Source: JBEGQX01 sp041180805
GTDB lineage: Bacteria; Planctomycetota; Planctomycetia; Gemmatales; Gemmataceae
Length of the DNA stretch: 8,802 nt
Reading direction: 5' to 3'
Assembly (NCBI GenBank): GCA_041180805.1
Contig: JBEGQX010000100.1
Location: forward strand, 1 to 8,802
A program made the position numbers and the translations under genes. The notes under the pieces are model-generated. The model did not search any database and was not told the DNA's origin. It saw only the letters and a list, made by a program, of their open reading frames with translations. Positions 1 to 6,382 of the stretch are shown here, one piece after another. The stretch's first letter is position 1, and each line of letters begins with the position of its first letter.

Positions 1-12
1 TGGGTGCAGGGG

Positions 13-558
13 TTAACTGGGAATATGGACGATGGTACCGCCCTTTTTGCTCCATCGCCAAACCCAGGCGTTTTCATCCGCGTGTTTAAGGATGTAAGCA
101 TGGGTGTTCTTGAGGTGTTGATAGTCTTTGATGTGCTGGTATTTTCCACGTTTTGCCCACAATTTCAAATTCAACCCCAGCTCACAAAGCCTGAACCATG
201 CATTCCTTTTTGCTTTTCCACAAAGGATTCGAACACGTGCAGATTCAAATTCCCCTTGCAGATGCAAGTGTGTTGAATGGACAGCAATGGCCAACACCGG
301 AACGACGCACATATTGAAGGTTTCAAGAAAAGCATTTCCAACAACCATTTGCTCTTGGGCAGAAAGAACAACCCTGGGTTGTTTCAAGGAATCCTGGCTG
401 GATTGATAGAGGCCTTCATAAAGACCCTTTGGGGGTGGATTCTTGTAATCTCCCTCCACATGAGTTTTATGATGGCGGGTTCTAAAACCCCTAGGGTCAC
501 CTGGTAACCAGTTTCCGTAATAGGTAAGAATGACATGGAACCAGGATCTTTTGGGCAT
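13..558 (-). CDS. HUH (Y1/IS200-like, RAYT-type) transposase-related protein
   Basis: A 181-residue protein of the Y1 transposase fold, similar in style to REP-associated tyrosine transposases (RAYT), which nick single-stranded DNA at palindromes through a tyrosine. Seen in the sequence, numbered from the chosen ATG: an N-terminal SWFHVILTYYGNWLPGDPRG segment, a metal-binding His-Leu-His in HSTHLHLQ (residues 97 and 99), a basic stretch LCGKAKRNAW, and a candidate nucleophile tyrosine in AYILKHADENAW (about residue 155). The start at 558 gives the usual short N-terminus. An ATG at 586-588 is possible, and one further upstream (648) would read through the terminator palindrome and is rejected. 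No Shine-Dalgarno is evident. There are no flanking IS ends, so it may be a single-copy domesticated gene. Family assignment is from remembered motifs. Activity is unproven. Confidence 0.75.
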   Translation of the reverse strand: MPKRSWFHVILTYYGNWLPGDPRGFRTRHHKTHVEGDYKNPPPKGLYEGLYQSSQDSLKQPRVVLSAQEQMVVGNAFLETFNMCVVPVLAIAVHSTHLHLQGEFESARVRILCGKAKRNAWFRLCELGLNLKLWAKRGKYQHIKDYQHLKNTHAYILKHADENAWVWRWSKKGGTIVHIPS

Positions 559-603
559 TTTGTAGATCCAAATGAACACAGGGATCATCTGAAAATAATC
601 AAA

Positions 604-631
604 AAGCCCACGGATTGCAATCCGTGGGCTT
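604..631 (-). terminator. Perfect-palindrome intrinsic terminator of DUF1559 gene 1
   Basis: This is a 28-bp perfect palindrome centred on TTGCAA. It can fold as a 12-bp stem with a 4-base loop. On the minus strand the 3' arm ends GGGCTTTTT, so a short T-run follows. It lies 20 bp after the stop codon of the DUF1559 gene. It also sits just upstream of the HUH-protein gene, so a role as a RAYT target palindrome is an alternative. Confidence 0.8.
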
Positions 632-650
632 ATGATCAATAAATTCAATG

Positions 651-1598
651 TTAATAATCCTCACTGTTCACCACTTCGCCGTCCATGCGGTTGGCCAGCT
701 TGCGGATGGAATCCGCGGAAATAGAGACCTTGATGGAACGTACACTGCCGTCGCAAAGGCTGAACTGGCAAACGCCGGGGTGGGCGCTGCCAAAGCGGTT
801 GGTCACCTGCTCGGTGTTGAACTTGGCCAAAAGCACAGTGGTACCGGCACCCGCGGGAGTAGAAGAACCCACCTGCCTGCGCGCACCCGTTTTGTCTCCG
901 TTGTAAATGGAGCTATCGTAATTGATCAGGCCAAACTGGTCGGGTGGAACATGCTTTTCCCCCACCAGCAAGGTGTTGGAAAGGCCATCGGTAATGTCGC
1001 TGATTTTCATATAGCGGGTGCCCTTGTTGGTTTCCCAGTCATTGTCAATGATGCCAACGCCATTGCATGCGGCCTTGGTTTGTGTGGGACTGGGCGCCCA
1101 CCAGTATTCCGCGGTGGAACCTGGGTCGCCCGCGTTGATGGCATAGTCACCCAATGCGCCGGGCACATGAGTGGTGCCATAGGTTGCGGAATCTGGAATA
1201 TCGCCGGACTTGCTAAGGCCAGCAGTAGAAGGCGACCTTCGGCCGGGGCAAATATAAGCCTTCACGGTGGTTTCGCGGCCAACCTTGTTTGCTGCGTCAT
1301 AAAAGGCCTTGGTGAAATCCCAAAGCCTGTGTGTTGCATCACCCTCCATGAAAGGAAGAATGAAAACAGCCCAGGTGGCCCTGGGGTCATTTCTGCTGGG
1401 TGGAAAGAAGCTGTAGGTGCCGTGGTAATTCTGGAAGGCCAGGCCGATCTGCTTAAGATTGTTGGAACAACTCATGCGGGCAGCGGCCTCGCGAACCTTT
1501 TGCACGGCCGGCAAAAGCAAACCAATCAGAATGGCGATGATCGCAATCACCACCAGAAGTTCAATCAGGGTGAAACCCCTGCGACGAAAAAGATTCAT
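651..1598 (-). CDS. DUF1559 (SBP_bac_10-type) pilin-like protein 1
   Basis: A 315-residue planctomycete DUF1559 protein of unknown function, presumably envelope-associated or exported by a type IV pilin/type II secretion-like route. Visible: basic N-terminus MNLFRRRG, prepilin-type motif G-FTLIE (Gly8/Phe9, Glu13), a hydrophobic helix to about residue 30, then the family signature LLPAVQKVREAAAR and NNLKQIGLAFQNYH. The C-terminus carries the family's H-X9-DG pattern (His273, Asp283-Gly284 in SAHPGVCQFSLCDGSV). Length is normal for the family. The ATG at 1598 was chosen over an upstream ATG (1643) because GGAG lies 7 bases before it and because the pilin motif then starts at residue 8. The gene is bracketed by terminators at 1645-1672 and 604-631, so it is probably monocistronic. 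Confidence 0.95.
   Translation of the reverse strand: MNLFRRRGFTLIELLVVIAIIAILIGLLLPAVQKVREAAARMSCSNNLKQIGLAFQNYHGTYSFFPPSRNDPRATWAVFILPFMEGDATHRLWDFTKAFYDAANKVGRETTVKAYICPGRRSPSTAGLSKSGDIPDSATYGTTHVPGALGDYAINAGDPGSTAEYWWAPSPTQTKAACNGVGIIDNDWETNKGTRYMKISDITDGLSNTLLVGEKHVPPDQFGLINYDSSIYNGDKTGARRQVGSSTPAGAGTTVLLAKFNTEQVTNRFGSAHPGVCQFSLCDGSVRSIKVSISADSIRKLANRMDGEVVNSEDY
1510..1574 (-). repeat. Pilin-motif coding repeat, copy 1
   Basis: This 65-base segment encodes the FTLIELLVVIAIIAILIGLL region. By hand alignment it matches 7861-7925 in the second DUF1559 gene at 59 of 65 bases. The rest of the two genes is not obviously alignable at nucleotide level. Confidence 0.85.
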
Positions 1599-1632
1599 GT
1601 GAAAACTCCGTAAGAAGAAATGATGAAAAGTT

Positions 1633-1638
1633 ATTATA
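1633..1638 (-). promoter_or_regulatory. Candidate -10 box of DUF1559 gene 1
   Basis: A perfect TATAAT on the minus strand lies between the ilvB terminator and the DUF1559 start. It would place the transcript start near 1626 and give a leader of about 28 bases containing GGAG (1606-1609). A -35 box would fall inside the terminator palindrome, and none is recognisable. Confidence 0.5.
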
Positions 1639-1644
1639 AGCAAA

Positions 1645-1672
1645 AAGCCCGGGGGTCGCGACCCCCGGGCTT
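1645..1672 (-). terminator. Perfect-palindrome intrinsic terminator of ilvB
   Basis: This is a 28-bp perfect palindrome centred on TCGCGA, with a very GC-rich stem (CCCGGGGG / CCCCCGGG). On the minus strand the second arm ends GGGCTTTTT. It starts 25 bp after the ilvB stop codon. The orientation of the T-run assigns it to minus-strand transcription. Confidence 0.9.
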
Positions 1673-1697
1673 GGGTAAATTATAAATATCATACCCC

Positions 1698-3449
1698 TTA
1701 CACCTTGATGATATCCTTCACGGTCATGCCGGATGGAATCATCGGAAGCACATGTTCCTGGAAGGGCGTCATTACATCCAGAACATAGGGGCCCTTGCTT
1801 TCAATCATCTCGATCAGGGCGCTATCGAGGTCTGCCGGGTCGGAAATGCGCTTTGCGCCAACTCGGAAACCCTTGGCGATGGTCACAAAATCCGGGTAAG
1901 GCGCTTCGCTGAAACCTGCGCCAAGGTAAGTATGCGCGCGATTTCCTTCAAAGAAGCGGTCTTCCCACTGCACCACCATTCCCAGGTGCTGGTTGTTTAG
2001 CAGAAGAACCTTCACAGGGATTTTTTCGGTGAAGCAGGTGGCAAGTTCCTGAATGTTCATCAGGAAGCTGCCGTCGCCATCGATGTCGATGACCGTCTTC
2101 AGAGGGTGTGCAACCTGCGCGCCCATGGCGGAAGGAAGGCCAAAACCCATGCTGCCCAGCCCACCGCTGGTCACCCAGGTGCGTGGCTTGTTGAACTTGA
2201 AGAACTGTGCCGCAAACATCTGGTGCTGACCCACGCCGGTGGAGACGATGGTATCGTCCAGCATGTTGCGTTCTTTCAAGATCTGGTAAAGACGCCTGAT
2301 GGCATATTGGGGAATAATGGCATCTTCGCGAGGTTCGCAGCGCAGCGGTTCCTCATCGCGCCATTTTTCCACCTGACGAATCCATTCCTGGTGGCCTGCG
2401 GTAAGCGGGGGTGCACTGGAAGGCCTGGAATCGATCATGCGATTCAGATCCTGCAAAGCCTGGCAAATGTCACCATGGATCGGCAGATGTGCCTTCTTGT
2501 TCTTGTTCAATTCGGAAGGATCAATGTCAATATGGACGATTTTGCCATGCTTGGCAAACTCGCTTACCTTGCCGGTAACGCGGTCATCGAAGCGCACGCC
2601 CAATGCCAAAAGCAAGTCTGCCTCGTTAATGGCATAGTTACTGTACACCGTGCCGTGCATGCCCAGCATATCCAGGGAAAGGAAATGCTCTGCTGGGAAA
2701 CCGCCCAGGCCAAGCAAGGTCATGGCAACGGGGATTCCTGTCTTCTCGGCAAAGGCGCGAAGATGTTCCGATGCATTGCTGCTGACGATACCGCCACCCG
2801 CATAGATGATGGGGCGCTTGGATTGCCTGAGCATTTCCAGCACTTTTTCAAGTTCCTCGCGGGTTGCCTTGCGTTCGGGCTTGTAGCCTGCGAGATTCAT
2901 CGGAGGATCATAATCTGCGACGATCATCCTGGTTTGAACATCTTTTGGCACATCCACAATAATTGGACCAGGGCGACCCGTGGTTGCAATGTGGAAGGCT
3001 TCCTTCATCACGCGGGTAATATCTTCGGTTCGCTGGATCAGGTAATGATGCTTGGTGACAGCGCGGCAAACCTCAACAATGGGGGTTTCCTGAAATGCAT
3101 CGGTACCAATCACAGGGGTGGAAACCTGGCCCGTAATGCACATGATGGGGGTGGAATCCAGCTTGGCATCCGCAAGCGAGGTAACAAAGTTAGTGGCACC
3201 CGGGCCAGAGGTGGACATGCACACGCCCATCTTGCCGGTGGTGCGGGCATAACCCTCTGCGGCGAATGCGCCACCCTGTTCATGGCGGGGCAGAATGGTC
3301 CTTAGTTTGTTGGTTACCTTGGTAAGCGATTGGTGCAGTGGCATGCTGGCACCACCCGGATACGCAAAAATCGTATCCACACCATGGTTGATCAGGCACT
3401 GAACCAATATATCCGCACCAGACTGAGGTATTCCCTTGGCATTGCTCAT
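1698..3449 (-). CDS. ilvB: Acetolactate synthase, large (catalytic) subunit
   Basis: A 583-residue ThDP-dependent enzyme that condenses two pyruvates to 2-acetolactate (valine/leucine branch) or pyruvate with 2-ketobutyrate (isoleucine branch). Three domains are visible. The N-terminal PYR domain has YPGGA and the catalytic Glu57 in RHEQGG, followed by SGPGATN and GQVSTPVIGTDAFQE. The central FAD-associated domain has GVRFDDRVTGK and HIDIDP. The C-terminal PP domain has the ThDP/Mg motif GDGSF (458-462) through NN (485-486). The stretch NNQHLGMVVQWEDRFF and NRAHTYLG is strikingly plant-like. Length is typical. The ATG at 3449 has AAAGG 8 bases upstream and gives a standard N-terminus. No regulatory subunit gene (ilvN/ilvH) is adjacent. 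The leader carries hairpins that may control expression. Ser110, equivalent to plant Pro197, is common in bacterial enzymes. Confidence 0.97.
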   Translation of the reverse strand: MSNAKGIPQSGADILVQCLINHGVDTIFAYPGGASMPLHQSLTKVTNKLRTILPRHEQGGAFAAEGYARTTGKMGVCMSTSGPGATNFVTSLADAKLDSTPIMCITGQVSTPVIGTDAFQETPIVEVCRAVTKHHYLIQRTEDITRVMKEAFHIATTGRPGPIIVDVPKDVQTRMIVADYDPPMNLAGYKPERKATREELEKVLEMLRQSKRPIIYAGGGIVSSNASEHLRAFAEKTGIPVAMTLLGLGGFPAEHFLSLDMLGMHGTVYSNYAINEADLLLALGVRFDDRVTGKVSEFAKHGKIVHIDIDPSELNKNKKAHLPIHGDICQALQDLNRMIDSRPSSAPPLTAGHQEWIRQVEKWRDEEPLRCEPREDAIIPQYAIRRLYQILKERNMLDDTIVSTGVGQHQMFAAQFFKFNKPRTWVTSGGLGSMGFGLPSAMGAQVAHPLKTVIDIDGDGSFLMNIQELATCFTEKIPVKVLLLNNQHLGMVVQWEDRFFEGNRAHTYLGAGFSEAPYPDFVTIAKGFRVGAKRISDPADLDSALIEMIESKGPYVLDVMTPFQEHVLPMIPSGMTVKDIIKV

Positions 3450-3457
3450 GGTAACAA

Positions 3458-3542
3458 CCTTTCAAAAAAGGCTCCTAATTAGAGCTTTTATCTTATCAGG
3501 TAACAATATTTATGTAAGGGGAGCAGGAAGAGAAGCTCCCCT
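3458..3542 (-). promoter_or_regulatory. Candidate ilvB leader attenuator (two hairpins plus RBS)
   Basis: On the minus strand the leader holds hairpin A (3517-3542: 8-bp stem AGGGGAGC/GCTCCCCT, 10-base loop). It then holds hairpin B (3466-3489: GCTC/GAGC stem extended by AAAA/TTTT around a one-base bulge, 7-base loop), which is followed by a T-run reaching 3464. AAAGG (3458-3462) follows directly. The arms are cross-complementary: GCTCC of A can pair with GGAGC of B, and GAGC of A with GCTC of B, giving terminator and antiterminator-like alternatives. Hairpin A could instead serve as the mqnD terminator. Function is inferred. Confidence 0.45.
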
Positions 3543-3546
3543 ATTT

Positions 3547-3555
3547 ATTATAGCA
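3547..3555 (-). promoter_or_regulatory. Extended -10 promoter for ilvB
   Basis: The minus strand reads TGCTATAAT, a perfect -10 hexamer with the TGn extension. It would start transcription at about 3540, at the foot of hairpin A. No convincing -35 box is seen, which an extended -10 can tolerate. The site lies between the mqnD stop and the ilvB start. Confidence 0.55.
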
Positions 3556-3587
3556 GGGACGCTACATCCGGAATATGGGGGACAAAA

Positions 3588-4424
3588 TTACACAAATTCG
3601 ACATTTACCGGGTTGGGAATGATGCCCGCCCTGTGCCCCTCTGCCAAAAGCAGCTTTACCGCCTGCCGGCCCCTGTCCCCATAATCTACTGTCCAATCGT
3701 TCACATACATTCCCACAAACTTGTCCGCAAGGGCATGATCCAAGTCTCTGCCATACTTCAGGGCATACTCCAGGGCTTCCTTGCGGTGTTGTAAACCGTA
3801 GTGAATGCTCTCGCGGATCAGCCTGCTAACATTCTGAATCATGGCGGGTCCAAGATCCTTCCGGACCACATTGCCCCCCAGCGGAAGGGGCAGGCCTGTC
3901 TTGTCGTTCCACCACACCCCAAGATCCACCACCAGGTGCAGGCCCTGGTTCTGGAAGGTCAGTTGTCCTTCATGGATGATCAGGCCTGCATCCACCCGGC
4001 CATTGGCAACCGCATCCAGAATCTGGTCGAATGGGATCACTTCGTAGGAAAAGCCCTTGCCCAAAAGCAGGCTCAGGGAAAGGAACGCCGTGGTCATGGT
4101 TCCGGGGACAGCGATTTTCAAAGCCCTCAGTTCATCGACCTTGAATGGCTTTCTAGCCACCACCATGGGGCCGTAACGGTCTCCCATGCTGCAACCCGAG
4201 GAAAGCAGGGCATAGGTATCGGTAAGGTGTGCGAATGCATGCAGGCTGACGGCGGAGATTTCCAGCTCGGCCTTCAGGCAGCGGCGGTTTAAAGTCTCTA
4301 TATCCTGCAATTCATGGCGGAATGCCAGGTCGCCTGTTTCAATCTTGTCGTGCGCCAGGGCATAAAACATGAATGCATCATCTGGGTCGGGGCTGTGGCC
4401 CACGGTAAGAACTCGCTTGGTCAT
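3588..4424 (-). CDS. mqnD: 1,4-dihydroxy-6-naphthoate synthase
   Basis: A 278-residue cytoplasmic enzyme of the futalosine route to menaquinone. It converts cyclic dehypoxanthinyl futalosine to 1,4-dihydroxy-6-naphthoate. The fold is that of a periplasmic binding protein. Family motifs seen: HSPDPDDAFMFYAL (residues 10-23), CSMGDRYGPMVVA (78-90), and LIIHEGQLTF with His151, the residue corresponding to the catalytic base in characterised MqnD. It also has GLPLPLGGNVVRKDLG (177-192). Length is normal. The ATG at 4424 is supported by GGAG 6 bases upstream. None of mqnA, mqnB, mqnC or mqnE is next to it, so the pathway genes must be dispersed if the pathway is complete. A candidate -10 box inside an inverted repeat lies just upstream. 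Confidence 0.95.
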   Translation of the reverse strand: MTKRVLTVGHSPDPDDAFMFYALAHDKIETGDLAFRHELQDIETLNRRCLKAELEISAVSLHAFAHLTDTYALLSSGCSMGDRYGPMVVARKPFKVDELRALKIAVPGTMTTAFLSLSLLLGKGFSYEVIPFDQILDAVANGRVDAGLIIHEGQLTFQNQGLHLVVDLGVWWNDKTGLPLPLGGNVVRKDLGPAMIQNVSRLIRESIHYGLQHRKEALEYALKYGRDLDHALADKFVGMYVNDWTVDYGDRGRQAVKLLLAEGHRAGIIPNPVNVEFV

Positions 4425-4443
4425 GAATCACTCCGCACTATTA

Positions 4444-4467
4444 GGTTCCATCCTTAGTATAAGAACC
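4444..4467 (-). promoter_or_regulatory. Candidate mqnD promoter with operator-like inverted repeat
   Basis: Between the stop codon at 4491 and the mqnD start at 4424 the minus strand has TATACT (4456-4461), a five-of-six match to a -10 box. It lies inside a GGTTC-N14-GAACC inverted repeat. No -35 box is recognisable. The repeat might instead be a weak terminator hairpin of the upstream gene, although no T-run follows it. Confidence 0.3.
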
Positions 4468-4490
4468 AAAATGGCGCGCCGACCATAAAC

Positions 4491-6314
4491 CTAGCGCTGA
4501 CCCACTTTTGCAGTGCGACCAAACACCCTTCCGTTTTCTTCTTTGCGCCATTGGATGCGCATATTGTCGTCCGTGGTAAGGCCAATGAACATGAAACACA
4601 TTTCATTGGTGGTCTGCTCGCCGAAGCGAACCCAGGATGGCGGACTGCTGGGGTTGTTGGGATTCGTCGCAGAGTTGTCAAAAACCGCCTCGATATCAAT
4701 TCGTGTGCCTGCCTTCAGCCTTTTGGGCTGGTTCAGGAAATAAATCTCCTGCCAGTTGTAATCCCAATCGTCAATGCGAATCACCTCGTGCTTTTCGCCA
4801 CCCGGTTCGGTAATGTGCATGACAAATTTCCTGCCCAAAAGATGCATATGGGGGTCCACCGAATGCATAAGGGCATCCTTTGCCAGCCAGACGGAGTTCT
4901 TCACGGTAAAGTCAGACTTGTTGGGTGGGATCAACAGGAAATTACCCGGGACAATAAGGGGCTGAACAAATCGGTTGACAGGCTGCCTGGCAAAGTAAAG
5001 GCCCACCCTGGTGCGATCGCGTTCCTCCTTGCCCGTGCGATGGTAGTGAATCTGCAAGATGAAATCGGAACCCTTGGGAAGAATGTAGGCTGTATCATTG
5101 GGCAGAAACTTGGGTGAAATGCCCGGGGCCCAGCCGCCCATCTCGCCGCTGGGCGCAAAACCAACCCCCATGGAAACTGTATACCCAGGACCGCTGTCGC
5201 CCGGCTTGTCCTTCGGGTTGGCCTTCCAATCGGCCGAAAGCTTCCTGCCCCTGCCCTCAAAGTCCAGAAAATGCAGGGTGTGATGCACCACCCGGCGGTT
5301 TCCGGGCCTTAGCTCGTAGGCAACCACATATTTATCCTCGGGAAGGTTGGTTGGCAGCGCAAAGCAGCGGAACAGATCCTTGCCATCCGGGCCAATGACC
5401 ATGTCCTGGGGCAATTCCAAGATCAGGTCCGGCTCTCCCAGTTGCCAGCCTTCCGCGAATTGTTTTGGCAGCGGCGCCTCGGCAAAGTCCCCCTCGGCGC
5501 AACCCTCTTTTACCCATTGGCGGATCTTCTGTATCTCTTCTTCTGAAAGCCTTCGCTCCCCGCGGAAATGATATCCACCGCTTGGCAGCCAGGGGGGCAT
5601 CTGTTTCTTCTCCACCACCTCCACCAGAAGATCCCTCCAGCGCAGGGCCTGCTGGTAACTGGTAAGGGAAAAAGGCGCGACTTCGCCCGGCCGATGGCAG
5701 GCCTGGCATTTTTCCTGAAGGATCGGCGCGATGTCACGGTGATAGGTCACCTTGGAATCACCGGCCTTTTTCTGCAGGCGCTCGATCGGGCAACCCACCG
5801 CGTCGGTGCGTGTTACCAGAATGGGCTTTTGAGCCAGCATGGCGTCCAGCGCAGCCACCAGATCGTTGCTTTTGGGGGAGGGATTGCGCCGCATCCGCGC
5901 TGTCCAGGAATCATCGATCCTGCCGGAGTACAGGGTTTTTCCCTGCTTATCCAAAAGGAACACCTCCGGGGTTGTCTTTGCGCCCAGGCCATCTGCCAGC
6001 GCAAACCCGGCATCGTGAAGGATCGGGAATTTCAACCCAAACTCGGCTGCGCGTTTTTGCAATTCCGCGCGATCCTGCTGGTCTGCCATCACCCCGACAA
6101 ATTGCAAGCCTTTGGCTTTGTATTGCTTTTCCAGGCGGATCAACTGCGCTGAGTACTCCGCGCTAATCGGACAATCAAACTGCAAAAACATCACCACGGT
6201 TCCCTTTTCCCCGGCGAGTTTGCCCAAGGCAGACCGTTCGCCCGAAAGTGTGGGCACTTCCAGTTCCAGGGGATTTGCCCCCGCGATCAGCAGTGTGGTA
6301 ATCCATGTCAGCAT
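4491..6314 (-). CDS. Secreted redoxin - cytochrome c - copper type II monooxygenase fusion
   Basis: A 607-residue multidomain redox protein. The N-terminal hydrophobic segment (LTWITTLLIAGA) looks like a signal peptide, so the protein probably acts outside the cytoplasm. Residues about 20-160 form a thioredoxin/AhpC-TSA (redoxin) domain with a single cysteine in FDCPIS (Cys48). Residues about 190-280 form a cytochrome c-like domain with heme motif CQACH (203-207) and a candidate axial Met239 in MPPW. Residues about 290-590 resemble copper type II ascorbate-dependent monooxygenases (the PHM/dopamine beta-monooxygenase family). Its likely copper ligands are His344-His345 (VHHTLHF), His423 (QIHYH), His489 and His491 (PHMHLLG), and Met572 (EMCFMF). 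The substrate is unknown. The ATG at 6314 was chosen over 6341 because AGGAGGA lies just upstream and a signal peptide then begins at residue 1. It follows the interrupted lipoprotein gene by 68 bp. Confidence 0.85.
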   Translation of the reverse strand: MLTWITTLLIAGANPLELEVPTLSGERSALGKLAGEKGTVVMFLQFDCPISAEYSAQLIRLEKQYKAKGLQFVGVMADQQDRAELQKRAAEFGLKFPILHDAGFALADGLGAKTTPEVFLLDKQGKTLYSGRIDDSWTARMRRNPSPKSNDLVAALDAMLAQKPILVTRTDAVGCPIERLQKKAGDSKVTYHRDIAPILQEKCQACHRPGEVAPFSLTSYQQALRWRDLLVEVVEKKQMPPWLPSGGYHFRGERRLSEEEIQKIRQWVKEGCAEGDFAEAPLPKQFAEGWQLGEPDLILELPQDMVIGPDGKDLFRCFALPTNLPEDKYVVAYELRPGNRRVVHHTLHFLDFEGRGRKLSADWKANPKDKPGDSGPGYTVSMGVGFAPSGEMGGWAPGISPKFLPNDTAYILPKGSDFILQIHYHRTGKEERDRTRVGLYFARQPVNRFVQPLIVPGNFLLIPPNKSDFTVKNSVWLAKDALMHSVDPHMHLLGRKFVMHITEPGGEKHEVIRIDDWDYNWQEIYFLNQPKRLKAGTRIDIEAVFDNSATNPNNPSSPPSWVRFGEQTTNEMCFMFIGLTTDDNMRIQWRKEENGRVFGRTAKVGQR

Positions 6315-6320
6315 GATGGT

Positions 6321-6327
6321 TCCTCCT
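6321..6327 (-). promoter_or_regulatory. Strong ribosome binding site for the redox fusion gene
   Basis: The minus strand reads AGGAGGA, ending 6 bases before the ATG at 6314. It is the strongest Shine-Dalgarno in the window and decides the start codon against the ATG at 6341. Confidence 0.85.
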
Positions 6328-6382
6328 GAAGATGTGTGCATGAAAACAACACACCCGGTGAAGGCATCTTACAGGAAATGGA

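Noticed and set aside
559..648. Upstream start for the HUH protein adding 30 residues
   Set aside because: The extension would translate the terminator palindrome at 604-631 and is not seen in the family as I recall it.
648..1613. Long plus-strand open frame of 321 codons
   Set aside because: It is antisense to the DUF1559 gene, has no recognisable domain, and mirrors the well-supported minus-strand coding sequence.
1645..1672. Insertion-sequence end or attachment site at the palindrome
   Set aside because: The T-run orientation and the position just after the ilvB stop fit an intrinsic terminator. No target duplication or transposase is next to it.
2106..3305. Long plus-strand open frame of 399 codons
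   Set aside because: It lies wholly antisense to ilvB, whose motifs and length are unambiguous. Long antisense frames are common opposite GC-biased genes.
3492..3535. Leu-rich leader peptide (reading LLFLLPLHKYCYLIR) in the ilvB leader
   Set aside because: The frame has no ATG, GTG or TTG start and no ribosome binding site. It is mostly the loop of hairpin A read in a lucky frame.
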